64,000 bases of DNA from Acidobacteriota bacterium (GCA_016184115.1 JACPDH010000019.1:42655-106654); one strand, 5' to 3'. Numbered from the stretch's first letter, positions 43,009 through 53,258 are shown. Translations and numbers: made by a program. Notes: generated by a model not told the origin, from the letters alone.

Positions 43009-43860
43009 GTGGCATCGACCGAGCGCGCTGTATCGACCCGAGAGACTCGCCGATTCGTGTTTCGCCGGCCGTGCGAGGCAAGTTTCGGTGACGTCCCGAT
43101 CCGTTTGATCGACCTTTCGCGAACGGGAGCGCAGGCGATGCCTACGCAGCGGATTGCGCCCGGCACCGAATCACGGATCGAAGTGACCGTTCCCGGTTCG
43201 AGCCGCCGGCTCTCCTTGCGCGCGCGCGTCGTCTGGAGCCGCCGCGCCGAATCGAGCGGAAACCAGAAGATCGGGCTGGCGATCACCGACGAGCGGTTTG
43301 ATCTCGCGGCCGACCTGATCGACCAGATGGTCAGGATGCGTTGGGTCGAGGTTGACCGGCGGGCGACGCCGCGACCCTCAGCGAAGACGATCTCCGGTCC
43401 CGCGCATTCGCTCGAGCAGGCACGGCGCGCGCTCGCGTTCGTTTCGAACGACACACCGGCGGCGCGCCGGTGGCGTGATCGCGTCCGCGTTTGTTCGTCG
43501 CCGACCGAGCGCCATCCAATTGAAGTGCTCGCCGCGTGGGAGCTCCTCGCCCGCTCGATCGATCTCGAGCTCGTCGCGTTCGCGCACCGCGAGCTCGAGT
43601 CGTTCGTTCTCTCTGCAGCTGAGCTGCTCGACGAGAGCGATGGCCCCGACGTCGCGTCGGCCGAAGCGCGGCGCGCGCTCGAGTTCCTCGCACGCAACCG
43701 GGCGACGGCGAGCCGCTGGCTCGCGCTGGTGCGTGAGGCCTCCCGTGACGATCGCCATCCGATCGAAGTGCTCGCCGCATGGGAGCTCCTCGGTCGAAGT
43801 GTCGATGTCGAAGTCGTGGCGATCGCGCATCGCGAACAACTCGCCGCTATGGTGTCGTGA
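43009..43860 (+). CDS. PilZ-domain protein with duplicated C-terminal module
   Basis: 283 residues. The N-terminal domain has the PilZ features RRFVFRRPCEASF and LIDLSRTGAQAMP (c-di-GMP sites R-x3-R-like and D-x-S-x3-G). After it two copies of a ~60-residue helical module occur (about 140-200 and 222-281), each with RHPIEVLAAWELL, then RSID/RSVD and VVAIAHRE-like ends. A c-di-GMP-sensing role is likely; the module is unknown to me. ATG preceded by GGGAGGAG. Confidence 0.82.
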   Translation: MASTERAVSTRETRRFVFRRPCEASFGDVPIRLIDLSRTGAQAMPTQRIAPGTESRIEVTVPGSSRRLSLRARVVWSRRAESSGNQKIGLAITDERFDLAADLIDQMVRMRWVEVDRRATPRPSAKTISGPAHSLEQARRALAFVSNDTPAARRWRDRVRVCSSPTERHPIEVLAAWELLARSIDLELVAFAHRELESFVLSAAELLDESDGPDVASAEARRALEFLARNRATASRWLALVREASRDDRHPIEVLAAWELLGRSVDVEVVAIAHREQLAAMVS

Positions 43861-43971
43861 CGCCGTTCCTTGCCGCGCCGTGCGCGAGCGCGGCTCGCAC
43901 TTCTCTATAGCGCCGCGCCCTGCGTTGCCTTATCGTTTGCTCCATCGCCCCGAGGCGAAGGAGACGCGAAT

Positions 43972-45915
43972 TTGAGCGAGAACGAGACTCTCGTCGAGCA
44001 GGCCGCCTGGACCGTCGACGACGCGGTGTCCCACTACATGATCGACCGCTGGGGCGGCGGCTACTTCCACGTCGACGCCGAAGGCCGCGTCGTCGTGGCG
44101 CCGCTGCAGGAGGCAGGCGGAACGATCCCCGTCATCGACGTCCTCCGCGAGGCCCTCGACCAGGGATTGCACACGCCGCTCGTGATCCGCTTCCAGGATC
44201 TCCTTCGCCATCGCGTCGTCGCGATCAACGAAGCGTTCGCACGTGCAATCGCCGAATCGAACTTCCAGGGACGCTACCGCGGCGTCTTTCCGATCAAGGT
44301 CAATCAACTGCGGGAAGTAGTCGAAGAGATTCTCGACGCCGGCCTGCCGTATCACATGGGAGTCGAGGTCGGTTCGAAGCCCGAAGTCTTCGCCGGCCTC
44401 GCGATCCACAGCGACGCCGATTCGCTCATCATCTGCAACGGATACAAAGACGCCGCCTACATCCGCGTCGCGCTCATCGGACGAAAGCTCGGGAAGAAGG
44501 TCATCCTCGTCGCGGAAAAGCTCTCCGAAGTCCGCGAGATCGTCCGCGTCGCCTCCGAGATGGGAGTTCAGCCATGGATCGGGATTCGCGTGCGCCTCGT
44601 GTCCAAAGGCTCAGGGCTCTGGGCCACGAGCGGCGGAGAGAACGCCAAGTTCGGGCTCTCGACTTCCGAGATCCTCCAGGCGATCGACATCATGCGCGGT
44701 GCGGGGATGGAAGATGCGCTCAAGCTCGTCCACTTCCACATCGGCTCGCAGATCACGGACATCATGACGATCAAGCGCGCCGTGCGCGAAGCGGCGCGCT
44801 ACTACGCGAAGCTCCGCAAGCTCGGCCACTCGCTCGAATACCTCGACGTCGGCGGCGGACTCGCGGTCGACTACGACGGTTCGCGCTCGACCTTCCATTC
44901 GTCGATGAACTACACGATCGCAGAGTATGCGCGCGACATCGTCTACAACGTCGCCGACATCTGCGATGAAGAAGGAGTGCCTCACCCGAATCTCGTCTCC
45001 GAATCGGGTCGCGCACTGGTCGCGCACCACTCCGTGCTCGTCGTAGAGGCCTTCGGGTCGATCGAAAAGACTCCGGTCCAACGGCCAATACTCAACTCGC
45101 GCGACCACAAACTGATCGACGAGCTCGAGTACATCCAATCACATCTGTCGAGCCGCAACCTGAATGAGTCATGGCACGACCTCCGCGAGCTCAAGGAGCG
45201 CGCGCAGAACCGCTTCGAGCTCGGGCTGCTCGAGCTCGACGTCAAGGCCCGCATCGAGAATCTCTTCTGGGAAATCGCCGAGGAGATTCAGAAGATCGCC
45301 TCGAAACTCGACCCCGAAGAGGTTCCCGAGGAGATCGCGACGCTCTCGACCGAGCTCGCCGATCAGCACATCTGCAATTTCTCCGTGTTCCAGTCGCTGC
45401 TCGATCACTGGGCGCTCGGCCAGCTCTTCCCGATCACCCCAATCCACCGCCTCGACCGCGAACCGACGCTCGAATCGACCCTCGTCGACATCACGTGCGA
45501 CTCTGACGGAAAGGTCTCGAAATTCATCGACCTCGCCGATGTGAAAACGACGCTGCGCCTCCACGAGCTCGACGATCAGCCCTACTACCTCGGAATCTTC
45601 CTGACTGGCGCCTATCAGGACATCATGGGCGACCTTCACAACCTCTTCGGCCGGGTCAACGAGGTCCACGTCTTCCTCGACGAAGATGAAGATTCGGGCT
45701 GGTACGTCGAAGAGACGATTCCCGGAAACACGATCGCTGAGGTGCTCCGGCTTACTCAGTACGATACGAACGAGCTCGCGCGGCGAATGAAGGTGCAGAT
45801 CGATGCCGCGATCAAGGGTGACAGGCTGAAACCGAACGAAGGGATGCGCCTTCTCGCCGACTACGAGCGTGGAATGTCAGACCACACGTACATGACGGAA
45901 GACCGCCGGTCGTGA
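43972..45915 (+). CDS. speA: Biosynthetic arginine decarboxylase
   Basis: 647 residues from TTG 43972 with AAGGAG 8 bases upstream; the frame is open further upstream but unconserved. PLP-dependent fold III enzyme making agmatine from arginine for polyamine synthesis. GVFPIKVNQ holds the PLP lysine, FHIGSQ and LDVGGGLAVDYDG bind phosphate, and CDSDGK carries the catalytic Cys. Length equals that of SpeA from other bacteria. No agmatine-processing gene is seen nearby. Confidence 0.95.
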   Translation: MSENETLVEQAAWTVDDAVSHYMIDRWGGGYFHVDAEGRVVVAPLQEAGGTIPVIDVLREALDQGLHTPLVIRFQDLLRHRVVAINEAFARAIAESNFQGRYRGVFPIKVNQLREVVEEILDAGLPYHMGVEVGSKPEVFAGLAIHSDADSLIICNGYKDAAYIRVALIGRKLGKKVILVAEKLSEVREIVRVASEMGVQPWIGIRVRLVSKGSGLWATSGGENAKFGLSTSEILQAIDIMRGAGMEDALKLVHFHIGSQITDIMTIKRAVREAARYYAKLRKLGHSLEYLDVGGGLAVDYDGSRSTFHSSMNYTIAEYARDIVYNVADICDEEGVPHPNLVSESGRALVAHHSVLVVEAFGSIEKTPVQRPILNSRDHKLIDELEYIQSHLSSRNLNESWHDLRELKERAQNRFELGLLELDVKARIENLFWEIAEEIQKIASKLDPEEVPEEIATLSTELADQHICNFSVFQSLLDHWALGQLFPITPIHRLDREPTLESTLVDITCDSDGKVSKFIDLADVKTTLRLHELDDQPYYLGIFLTGAYQDIMGDLHNLFGRVNEVHVFLDEDEDSGWYVEETIPGNTIAEVLRLTQYDTNELARRMKVQIDAAIKGDRLKPNEGMRLLADYERGMSDHTYMTEDRRS

Positions 45916-46059
45916 GACGAGGAGTCTGCGGCTGTGACTCGCGTCACGGCCAGGGAGATGCCATTCCCTGTAATCGGAATGGTGATTTCGGCCGCCGATG
46001 TTACGGCGTTCGGGTCGAGTCGTAAAAAGACCTGCCCACGAACAAGGAGAGTAGCGAAA

Positions 46060-46977
46060 ATGCGCAAGTCGATTCTGCTCGGGCTCATTCTGATGCTCGC
46101 GCTTCCCGTGACGGCGTTCGCCGTCGGCCAGGCACGCATGACCGGCAAGGTCGTCGACCCCACCGGTAAGCCGATCAAGGATGCCACCATCACCGTGGTC
46201 GCAACCGAGGTTCGAACGTTCAAAGAAGTTCACAAGGTCAAGAGCGACGGAACGTTTGCTCTCGCCGTCGTCGACGGCACCATCAAATACGAATTCACGG
46301 TCGCCGCACCCGGCTTCAGTGAGTACAAGGAAGTCATCAAGATGGCGCTCGTCCCCGAGAAGAACGAGAGAACGTTCACGCTGGGCGCGCCGACCGCAAC
46401 GTCTCAGCTGGTGACGACTGCCGTGGTCGATCCCGCGACCGCCGCCTACAACGAAGGCGCGAAGATCGCCAACGAAGGCAACCTCGACGGCGCGATCGCG
46501 AAAATGGAAGAGGCGATCAAGCTGAAGCCGGAGCTGTCGGCGGCCTATATGGCTCTCGCGAAGCTCTTCGCGAGGAAGAACGACTACGCGAAGTCGATCG
46601 CGGCGGCCGAAAAGGCCCTGGCGCTCGTTGGCGACGACGATGACATGTACTCCGTGCTCGCCGAGGCGTACGCGAAGTCGGGCAACAAGGAAAAGGCCGC
46701 CGAGTACAAGGCGAAGGCACCGCAGAATGCTCCTGACCTTTACAACCAGGCGGTGAACTTCCTGAACGCCGGCAAGGACGCAGAGGCGGTTCCTCTGCTG
46801 ACGAAGGCGACCGAGCTCGACGCGAGCTTCAGCGATGCGTGGTTCCAGCTTGGAATGGCGTACGTTCGCCTGGCGAAGAATCCCGAGGCGAAGGCAGCAC
46901 TTCAGAAGTACCTCGACCTCGCACCGAACGGAAACGACGCGGCGATGGCCAAAGAGGTCATCAAGTACCTCAACTGA
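46060..46977 (+). CDS. Secreted protein with carboxypeptidase-regulatory-like domain and TPR repeats
   Basis: 305 residues from ATG 46060 with AAGGAGAG upstream. Signal peptide (SILLGLILMLALPVTAFA), then a CarboxypepD-reg-like beta-sandwich (MTGKVVDPTGKPIKDATITV, about 26-110), then TPR units from about 125 on (EGAKIANEGNLDGAIAKM, AAYMALAKLFARKNDYAK, DAWFQLGMAYVRLAKN). Probably a periplasmic scaffold. A strong terminator follows at 47001. Confidence 0.88.
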   Translation: MRKSILLGLILMLALPVTAFAVGQARMTGKVVDPTGKPIKDATITVVATEVRTFKEVHKVKSDGTFALAVVDGTIKYEFTVAAPGFSEYKEVIKMALVPEKNERTFTLGAPTATSQLVTTAVVDPATAAYNEGAKIANEGNLDGAIAKMEEAIKLKPELSAAYMALAKLFARKNDYAKSIAAAEKALALVGDDDDMYSVLAEAYAKSGNKEKAAEYKAKAPQNAPDLYNQAVNFLNAGKDAEAVPLLTKATELDASFSDAWFQLGMAYVRLAKNPEAKAALQKYLDLAPNGNDAAMAKEVIKYLN

Positions 46978-47000
46978 GTTATACAATTTGTAACCATTAG

Positions 47001-47030
47001 ACGGAGGGAGCGCGACGCTCCCTCCGTTTT
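47001..47030 (+). terminator. Intrinsic terminator after the TPR gene
   Basis: Perfect 12-bp stem (ACGGAGGGAGCG with CGCTCCCTCCGT), 3-base loop CGA, and TTTT at its end. It lies 24 bases after the stop. Confidence 0.93.
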
Positions 47031-47074
47031 CATTTGTGACGGCTCCGCAGAGCGGACCGCAGAAGGGACACACC

Positions 47075-47551
47075 ATGAAGATCGTCCGGATGCTCTTCCC
47101 CTTCCTCGCGATCGCGGCGATCGCAGGGTGCTCCTCGATCGACAACGCGAAGGTCGACCTCATCCCGCCCGAGATCGGCCTGCGTCAGCTCGGCGGACCC
47201 GGCATTGCCGGAAGCCAGGTCACCGGACCGTTGTCGGTGAACCTCCGCCTAACGGTCTTCAACCCGTCGCTCGAGACGATCACGCTCAAACGAGTCGACT
47301 TCTCGACCATCGGCCAGGGGGCATATACCGTTTCGGGCGCGAGCCGTCCGTTCGGGAAGACGATCGGGCCCGATCAGACGATCGAGGTCGAGACCTGGCT
47401 GCCCGCGACGGCCGAATCGACGATCGTCGGCGCGAACGGCCCGGTCACGATGCGCGTTACCGCCTTCTTCGGCTCTGAAGTGGGCCAGTTCCGCAAGGTT
47501 TATACGATCAACATGAACACCGAGATCAGTCCACTTCCGAAGCCGGACTAA
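47075..47551 (+). CDS. LEA14/WHy-domain lipoprotein
   Basis: 158 residues from ATG 47075 (GAAGGG upstream). Lipobox AIAGC places it in the envelope. The body follows the LEA14-like water-stress fold: GPLSVNLRLTVFNPSLETI, with later strands such as DQTIEVETWLP. Such domains bind or stabilise other proteins or lipids under stress. Its TAA stop (47549-47551) shares a base with the start of the 7-bp array of locus K. Confidence 0.82.
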   Translation: MKIVRMLFPFLAIAAIAGCSSIDNAKVDLIPPEIGLRQLGGPGIAGSQVTGPLSVNLRLTVFNPSLETITLKRVDFSTIGQGAYTVSGASRPFGKTIGPDQTIEVETWLPATAESTIVGANGPVTMRVTAFFGSEVGQFRKVYTINMNTEISPLPKPD

Positions 47552-47715
47552 ACGCGGAACGCGGAACGCGGAACGCGGAACGCGGAACGCGGAACGCGGA
47601 ACGCGGAACGCGGAACGCGGAACGCGGAACGCGGAACGCGGAACGCGGAACGAACACGGGGCCTGGCCCCGTATTCCCGGTTTCGCGTTTCGAGTTCCGC
47701 GTTTCGCGTTTATCC
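47551..47715. repeat. 7-bp tandem array with inverted tail, locus K
   Basis: Fourteen perfect copies of AACGCGG (47551-47648), then a GGGGCCTGGCCCC hairpin and heptads TTTCGCG, TTTCGAG, TTCCGCG, TTTCGCG, TTTATCC (47681-47715), the inverse of the first array. It fills the whole space between the convergent LEA14-like and metH genes, and both stop codons lie in it. Confidence 0.93.
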
Positions 47716-50700
47716 GTGCGCTTCCCCGCACGCGCAGCCATCGCCCGACCATGACGGTGGCTCGTACGACAGGTTAGGCGCGAGCCATCGCTCCGCCGTC
47801 TGCAGCGACACTCCTCGGCGCCGGTGATAGTCGATCACCTGATCGCGCCCGATCCTGCCCACCGTGAAGTAAGCGGCCCTGGGATGCGAGAAGTAGAAGC
47901 CCGAAACTGACGATGCGGGGGTCATCGCGAACGACTCGGTGAGTCCGGCGCCAATCGTCGTCTCCGCGCTCACGAGATCGAACAGCGTTCGTTTCTCCGA
48001 GTGATCGGGACACGCCGGATATCCCGGCGCGGGACGGATGCCGCGGTATTTCTCCGCGATCAAATCGTCGCTGCTCAGCGTCTCGAGCTTTCCGTATCCC
48101 CACGCCGTGCGCGCCTCCTTGTGGATCATCTCGGCGAGCCCCTCGGCGAGGCGGTCCGCAAGCGCTTTGATCATGATCGCCGCGTAGTCGTCGTGCTGCT
48201 CGCGGAACGCCGCCGCATGCTCGTCCGCACCGTGAATGCCGACGACGAAGGCACCAAGCCAATCGTCGATCCCGCTCCCGACCGGAGCGATGAAGTCGGC
48301 GAGCGCCAGGTTGCCGCGTTCCTTGCCGAGATCGATCTGCTGGCGGAGCGTGCGAATCGCGGCCCATCGCTCGTGGCGCCCGTCTCCTCGCCAGATCACG
48401 ATGTCGTCGCCGTCAGCGCTTGCTGGGAAGAACCCCCACACCGCGCGCGCCTCGAGAAGTCTCTCATCGACAATGCGCGCGAGCAGATCCTCTGCGTCGC
48501 TCATCAGCTCGCGTGCGCGGTCGCCGACGTGCGGATCGTCCAGCAGTTGCGGCCAGCGCCCCCTGAGCTCCCAGGCGTGAAAGAAGGGGGTCCAGTCGAT
48601 GAACGGTACGATACGGTCGAGAGGAATCTCGCGCTCGATGCGGACCCCTTCGAACGAAGGCTGCGCGACATCGGCCGCGTTCCACACGAACTTCGGGGCG
48701 CGACGTCGCGCTTCGTCGAGCGCGAGGAGCGTCTCGCTCGACGTTCGCGCCTCGTACGAGCGACGGAACTGCTCCTGTTCCTCGCGGTTCTTCGCCGTAA
48801 ACGCCACCTTCTTCTCCGCACTGAGGAGGCTCGAAAGAACGCCGACGCATCGCGATGCGTCGACGACGTGAACCGTGTCGCCGTCGAAGCGCGGCGCCAC
48901 CTTCACCGCCGTGTGGAGCTTACTCGTCGTCGCTCCTCCGATCAGGAGCGGCACCTTCATGCCGAGCCGGCGCATTTCGGTCGCTACGTGGACCATCTCG
49001 TCGAGCGACGGCGTGATCAGCCCGCTGAGGCCGACGACATCGGCCTCCTTTTCCCGTGCGGTATTGAGGATCGTCTCCGACGAGACCATCACGCCGAGGT
49101 CGATCACGTCATAGCCGTTGCATCCGAGGACGACGCTGACAATGTTCTTCCCGATGTCGTGGACGTCGCCTTTGACCGTCGCGAGCAGCACGCGTCCCTG
49201 CGATGACCGCGCCGAGGTCGCTTTCTCCGCTTCGATGTAAGGCGTCAGATGCGCGACCGCCTTCTTCATCACGCGCGCACTCTTTACGACCTGAGGCAGA
49301 AACATCTTCCCGGCACCGAAAAGGTCGCCGACGACGTTCATCCCTGCCATCAACGGGCCTTCGATGATCTCGAGTGATGTCGCGTAGTTTTTCCGCGCCT
49401 CCTCGAGGTCGTCATCGAGGTGGTCGACGATCCCTTTGACGAGCGCATGAGAGAGACGCTCGTCGACCGCACGCGTGCGCCACTCCTCTTCCGCCTTCGC
49501 CTCAGCGGTCACCGCTTCGACCTGATAGGTCTCGGCGAACGTCGTCAGACGTTCCGTCGCGTCGGGACGGCGGTTCAGCAGTACGTCTTCGACGCGCTCG
49601 AGAAGCTCCGCCGGGATTTCCTCGTAGATCCCGAGCTGCCCGGCGTTGACGATCCCCATGTCGAGCCCGGCGCGAATCGCGTGATAGAGGAACGCGGCGT
49701 GCATCGCCTCGCGCACCGGCTTGTTCCCTCGAAACGAGAACGAGACGTTGCTGATGCCGCCGGAGACCTTGATCCTGGGAAAGCGCTGCTTGATCGCGCG
49801 CGTCGCCTCGATGAAGTCGAGCGCGTAGGTGGCGTGCTCCTCGATGCCAGTCGCGACGGTCAGGACGTTCGGATCGACGATGATGTCGCTCTCGTCGAAG
49901 CCCGCTGTTCCAACGAGCAGAGTCACCGCGCGCGTCAACACGCCGATGCGACGCTCGAGCGTGTCGGCCTGTCCTCTTTCGTCGAACGCCATGACGACGA
50001 CTGCCGCGCCATAGCGCCTCACGAGTTTCGCGTGAGCGAGAAACGCCTCTTCTCCTTCTTTGAGGCTGATCGAGTTGACGACTGACTTCCCCTGCGTACA
50101 TTTCAGGCCCGACTCGAGCACCGACCATTTCGAGCTGTCGATCATGATCGGGATTCGTGAGATGTCGGGCTCCGACGCGACGAGATGGAGGAAGCGCGTG
50201 ATCGCATCCTCAGAATCGAGCATTCCTTCGTCCATGCAGACGTCGAGGATGTTCGCCCCTCCATCGACCTGCTGACGCGCGACTTCGAGCGCGCCTTCGA
50301 AGTCTCCTTGCTTGATGAGGCTCGCGAACTTCGGCGATCCGGTGACGTTCGTCCGTTCGCCGATCACGATGAAGTTCGAATCCGGTCGAATCGTGAGCGG
50401 TTCGAGGCCCGAGAGGCGCGTGTATCGCTCCGGCTTCGCTGGAACGCGTGGTGGAAGTCCCGCAACTGCTTCCGCGATCGCACGAACGTGGGCGGGCCCG
50501 GTACCGCAGCAGCCGCCGGCGAGATTCACCCATCCCTCGAGCGCATAGTCGAGGAGCGTCGCAGCCATTTGCGCGGGCGTTTCGTCGTAGCCACCCAGCT
50601 CATTCGGAAGCCCCGCATTCGGGTAGCAGGCGACGAAGCAGCCCGCGATTCGCGACAGCTCCTCGACGTGCGGACGCATCTCTTCGGCGCCTAACGCGCA

Positions 50701-51441
50701 GTTGATCGAGACCGCGAGCGGACGCGCGTGCGCGACCGAGTTCCAGAAGGCTTCGACCGTTTGCCCCGAAAGCGTGCGCCCTGAAGCGTCGGTGATCGTG
50801 ACTGACACGATGACCGGGAGGCGCGCTCCCCGCTCCTCGAAGAGTTTCTCGATCGCGAAAATCGACGCCTTCACGTTCAGCGTGTCGAACGTCGTCTCCG
50901 GCATCAGGATGTCGACTCCGCCGTCGACGAGTCCCGCCGCCTCTTCGTAGTACGCGGCGACGAGGTCGTCGAACGTCACCGCGCGAAAGCCGGGGTTGTT
51001 GACGTCTGGCGAGAGCGACGCGGTCTTGTTCGTCGGCCCCATCGCACCTGCGACGAAGCGGGGACGCGAAGGATCGAGCGCCGTTGCTGCGTCCGCCGCG
51101 CGACGCGCCAGACGCGCCGCCTCGCGGTTGATCTCGTAGACGACCGACTCGAGGCCGTAGTCGGCCATCGACACCGCCGTCGCGTTGAATGTGTTCGTCT
51201 CGATGATGTCGGCCCCGGCGTCGAGGTAGGCGCGATGAATCTCCTCGACGACCGAGGGGCGCGTGATGCAGAGCAGGTCATTCGCCCCCTTGAGGTCGCG
51301 CGGATGATTCGCGAACCGCTCGCCACGATAGTCGGCCTCGGAGAGACGGTATTGCTGAATCGACGTCCCCATGGCTCCGTCGAGGATCAGAATCCGCTTC
51401 TGAAGCAGGGCGGTGAGCTCACTCGTTCTGTCGGCGCGCAT
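47710..51441 (-). CDS. metH: Cobalamin-dependent methionine synthase
   Basis: 1243 residues, complete four-module MetH: homocysteine/zinc domain (1-about 320, INCALG and GGCCGTGP zinc cysteines), methyltetrahydrofolate domain (about 350-610, [10 protein letters not shown]), cobalamin domain (about 640-885, with DVHDIGKN ligand His) and SAM-dependent reactivation domain (about 900-1225, [12 protein letters not shown]). Methylates homocysteine using methyl-THF. The stop codon lies in locus K and the tail GCACGEAHG is not typical of the family. Upstream lies an attenuator-like leader. Confidence 0.97.
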   Translation of the reverse strand: MRADRTSELTALLQKRILILDGAMGTSIQQYRLSEADYRGERFANHPRDLKGANDLLCITRPSVVEEIHRAYLDAGADIIETNTFNATAVSMADYGLESVVYEINREAARLARRAADAATALDPSRPRFVAGAMGPTNKTASLSPDVNNPGFRAVTFDDLVAAYYEEAAGLVDGGVDILMPETTFDTLNVKASIFAIEKLFEERGARLPVIVSVTITDASGRTLSGQTVEAFWNSVAHARPLAVSINCALGAEEMRPHVEELSRIAGCFVACYPNAGLPNELGGYDETPAQMAATLLDYALEGWVNLAGGCCGTGPAHVRAIAEAVAGLPPRVPAKPERYTRLSGLEPLTIRPDSNFIVIGERTNVTGSPKFASLIKQGDFEGALEVARQQVDGGANILDVCMDEGMLDSEDAITRFLHLVASEPDISRIPIMIDSSKWSVLESGLKCTQGKSVVNSISLKEGEEAFLAHAKLVRRYGAAVVVMAFDERGQADTLERRIGVLTRAVTLLVGTAGFDESDIIVDPNVLTVATGIEEHATYALDFIEATRAIKQRFPRIKVSGGISNVSFSFRGNKPVREAMHAAFLYHAIRAGLDMGIVNAGQLGIYEEIPAELLERVEDVLLNRRPDATERLTTFAETYQVEAVTAEAKAEEEWRTRAVDERLSHALVKGIVDHLDDDLEEARKNYATSLEIIEGPLMAGMNVVGDLFGAGKMFLPQVVKSARVMKKAVAHLTPYIEAEKATSARSSQGRVLLATVKGDVHDIGKNIVSVVLGCNGYDVIDLGVMVSSETILNTAREKEADVVGLSGLITPSLDEMVHVATEMRRLGMKVPLLIGGATTSKLHTAVKVAPRFDGDTVHVVDASRCVGVLSSLLSAEKKVAFTAKNREEQEQFRRSYEARTSSETLLALDEARRRAPKFVWNAADVAQPSFEGVRIEREIPLDRIVPFIDWTPFFHAWELRGRWPQLLDDPHVGDRARELMSDAEDLLARIVDERLLEARAVWGFFPASADGDDIVIWRGDGRHERWAAIRTLRQQIDLGKERGNLALADFIAPVGSGIDDWLGAFVVGIHGADEHAAAFREQHDDYAAIMIKALADRLAEGLAEMIHKEARTAWGYGKLETLSSDDLIAEKYRGIRPAPGYPACPDHSEKRTLFDLVSAETTIGAGLTESFAMTPASSVSGFYFSHPRAAYFTVGRIGRDQVIDYHRRRGVSLQTAERWLAPNLSYEPPSWSGDGCACGEAHG

Positions 51442-51482
51442 GACTCTCCTCGTCTCCGGGGCCGCTGCGTCTCAGCCGAACG

Positions 51483-51564
51483 AAAAAGCCTCACGTCATG
51501 CGTGAGGCCTCGAGTCATCATCGGGCTGAAGTACTCCCACCCGACGGCTCTTTAGGCTTTTTTT
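51483..51564 (-). promoter_or_regulatory. Attenuator-like leader of metH (riboswitch candidate)
   Basis: On the minus strand, 42 bases upstream of the metH ATG, a perfect 8-bp stem (51508-51501 with 51495-51488, GCCTCACG/CGTGAGGC, 5-base loop) is followed by TTTTT (51487-51483), a standard terminator. About 60 bases earlier the same transcript carries AAAAAGCCT (51564-51554 region), complementary to AGGCTTTTT of the terminator, so an antiterminator can form. Between them are TCGGG/CCCGA pairing segments. I do not recognise it as a SAM, SAH or cobalamin riboswitch. Confidence 0.6.
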
Positions 51565-51743
51565 AACCTGGTTGCAAGCGGCCCCAACTCAGTCCAGGTA
51601 GAGCGAGCGTAGCAGGAGAGCGATGGAAAGTCACGAGTGCCGCGGGCCAGAGGCCGATGGTCAAAGTCCGATGCAGGCGGGCTGGAAGGCCGGTGCCTGC
51701 GGCGACGCGAAACTCCGCGCGCCGGCCGTTTCGTATACTCGAC

Positions 51744-52490
51744 ATGGCAACGATCCGAATGGAACGTCCTACGACCACCAATCGTCCGCCGCGCCCCGCC
51801 ACGCATGCGGGGAGAGTGGGCTCTCCGGCGCCACTCGCCGACGGTCCGTTCCGGGACAAGCGGCTCCTCGGCGCGGCCGCCGCGATCATCGTACTCCTGC
51901 TCGCCTGGTTGTTCTGGCCGTCGCCCTACGGAGGAGTCAAGAACCTCGCGTCGGGCGGCTCGGGCGTCATCGCGTTCGGCGACTCGCTCACGGCTGGATA
52001 CGGCGCAGGCCCAGGCCAGGACTATCCCTCCCGCCTCGCGGTGCGCACGGGAATCACGATCGTGAACGCAGGCGTCAGCGGCGACACGACCGAGTCGGCG
52101 CTCCGACGCATCGAGCCCGACGTCCTTTCGAATCGGCCTCGCGTGCTGATCGTCGGCCTGGGCGGGAATGACTTCCTCCGCGGCGTTCCAATCGGGACAA
52201 CCGAGGCGAACCTTCGAACCATCGTCAGGCGGGCTCAGGGAGCCGGCGCGATGGTCGTGCTTCTCGGGTTCGAGTTCCCGAGCATCACAGCGAGCTACGC
52301 GAAGATGTACGAACGCGTGGCGGACGAGGAGGGATGCCTCTTCATCCCCGACATGCTCGACGGTATCCTTGCCAACCCTGCGCTCAAGAGCGACGAGATT
52401 CACCCTAACGCTTCCGGATATGAGCTGATGGCCGAGCGAGTCGAGAAGCCGCTCCGAGCACTACTGAAGAAGGCTGACGGGACGCGGTAG
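51744..52490 (+). CDS. Membrane-anchored SGNH (GDSL/TesA-like) esterase
   Basis: 248 residues from ATG 51744. A single N-terminal anchor (LLGAAAAIIVLLLAWLFW) precedes an SGNH-hydrolase domain: FGDSLTAGYG (catalytic Ser), GVSGDTT, GLGGNDFL (block III Asn) and DEIHPNASG (Asp and His). Acts as arylesterase, thioesterase or lysophospholipase on the outer face of the membrane. Followed by trpF after 8 bases. Confidence 0.92.
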   Translation: MATIRMERPTTTNRPPRPATHAGRVGSPAPLADGPFRDKRLLGAAAAIIVLLLAWLFWPSPYGGVKNLASGGSGVIAFGDSLTAGYGAGPGQDYPSRLAVRTGITIVNAGVSGDTTESALRRIEPDVLSNRPRVLIVGLGGNDFLRGVPIGTTEANLRTIVRRAQGAGAMVVLLGFEFPSITASYAKMYERVADEEGCLFIPDMLDGILANPALKSDEIHPNASGYELMAERVEKPLRALLKKADGTR

Positions 52491-52498
52491 AGAAAATC

Positions 52499-53152
52499 AT
52501 GAACGTCCGCATCAAGGTCTGTTGCATCTCAAGCGTCAACGAGGCGCGGATTGCCGTGCGCAATGGCGCGGCGGCACTCGGACTCGTCTCGTCGATGCCG
52601 AGCGGTCCCGGCGTGATCGATGAGTCGCTCATCGCCGAGATCGCCGCCGCGGCGCCCCCAGCCGTCGCGACGTTTCTGCTCACCTGCCTCCAGGACGCCG
52701 ACGCGATCGTCGAGCAGCAACACCGCTGTGGAACGAACGTCGTGCAGATCTGCGATCACCTCGTGACCGGCACGTATGCTGAGATGCGCCGTGCGATGCC
52801 AGGGGTAAAACTTGTGCAGGTCGTCCACGTGACCGGTCCGGAATCGGTCGACGAGGCACGTCGCGTCGCGCGCGACGTCGACGCGATCCTCCTCGACTCG
52901 GGGAACCAGAAGCTCGCGATCAAGGAGCTCGGAGGCACGGGACGAACTCACGACTGGGAGCTTTCGCGACGCATCGTGGAGAGCGTCGCGGTTCCGGTCC
53001 TCCTCGCCGGCGGCTTACGCCGCGAGAACATTGCCGACGCGGTACGTCACGTTCGCCCGTTCGGCGTCGACCTCTGCTCGAGCCTCCGCAGCGACGGAAA
53101 GCTCGACGAAACAAAGGTCGTCGAGTTCGTCCGTGCCGCGCTCGAGGCTTGA
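52499..53152 (+). CDS. trpF: Phosphoribosylanthranilate isomerase-like protein
   Basis: 217 residues, (beta/alpha)8. IKVCCISS at the start holds the catalytic Cys (the usual form is KICGI), and ILLDSGN with GGTGRTHDW gives the catalytic Asp and phosphate loop. The middle helix GPGVIDESLIAEI departs from the usual SPR(Y/F)V motif. Likely converts PRA to CdRP in tryptophan synthesis, but no other trp gene is nearby and the divergence leaves room for a different substrate. Confidence 0.8.
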   Translation: MNVRIKVCCISSVNEARIAVRNGAAALGLVSSMPSGPGVIDESLIAEIAAAAPPAVATFLLTCLQDADAIVEQQHRCGTNVVQICDHLVTGTYAEMRRAMPGVKLVQVVHVTGPESVDEARRVARDVDAILLDSGNQKLAIKELGGTGRTHDWELSRRIVESVAVPVLLAGGLRRENIADAVRHVRPFGVDLCSSLRSDGKLDETKVVEFVRAALEA

Positions 53153-53157
53153 TGGCT

Positions 53158-53244
53158 CGTAGCGGCACATTCCGATGTGCCGCGGTCCCTTCGCTCGCTC
53201 CGCCTGCTTCGTAGCATGCCGCGCATCGGAATGCGCGGCTACGA
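53158..53244. repeat. Two-hairpin REP-like element, copy 1
   Basis: CGTAGC, then a hairpin GGCACAT-TCCG-ATGTGCC, a ~35-base spacer, then GCCGCGCAT-CGGA-ATGCGCGGC, then GCTACG. The ends also pair with each other. Sits between convergent trpF and yqeY. Second copy at 59092-59164 shares the second hairpin exactly. Confidence 0.8.
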
Positions 53245-53258
53245 AGGCGCCACCGCCT

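Noticed and set aside
45877..47163. Minus-strand frame of ~430 codons
   Set aside because: Antisense to the TPR gene, its terminator and the LEA14-like gene; not compatible with those well-supported features.
47526..47752. Minus-strand peptide with a repeated 7-residue unit (SAFRVPR)
   Set aside because: It is just the AACGCGG tandem array read in frame, since a 7-bp unit always gives a 7-codon repeat.
51483..51564. Known SAM, SAH or cobalamin riboswitch upstream of metH
   Set aside because: Core aptamer consensus segments of these classes were not found by eye; kept as unclassified attenuator.
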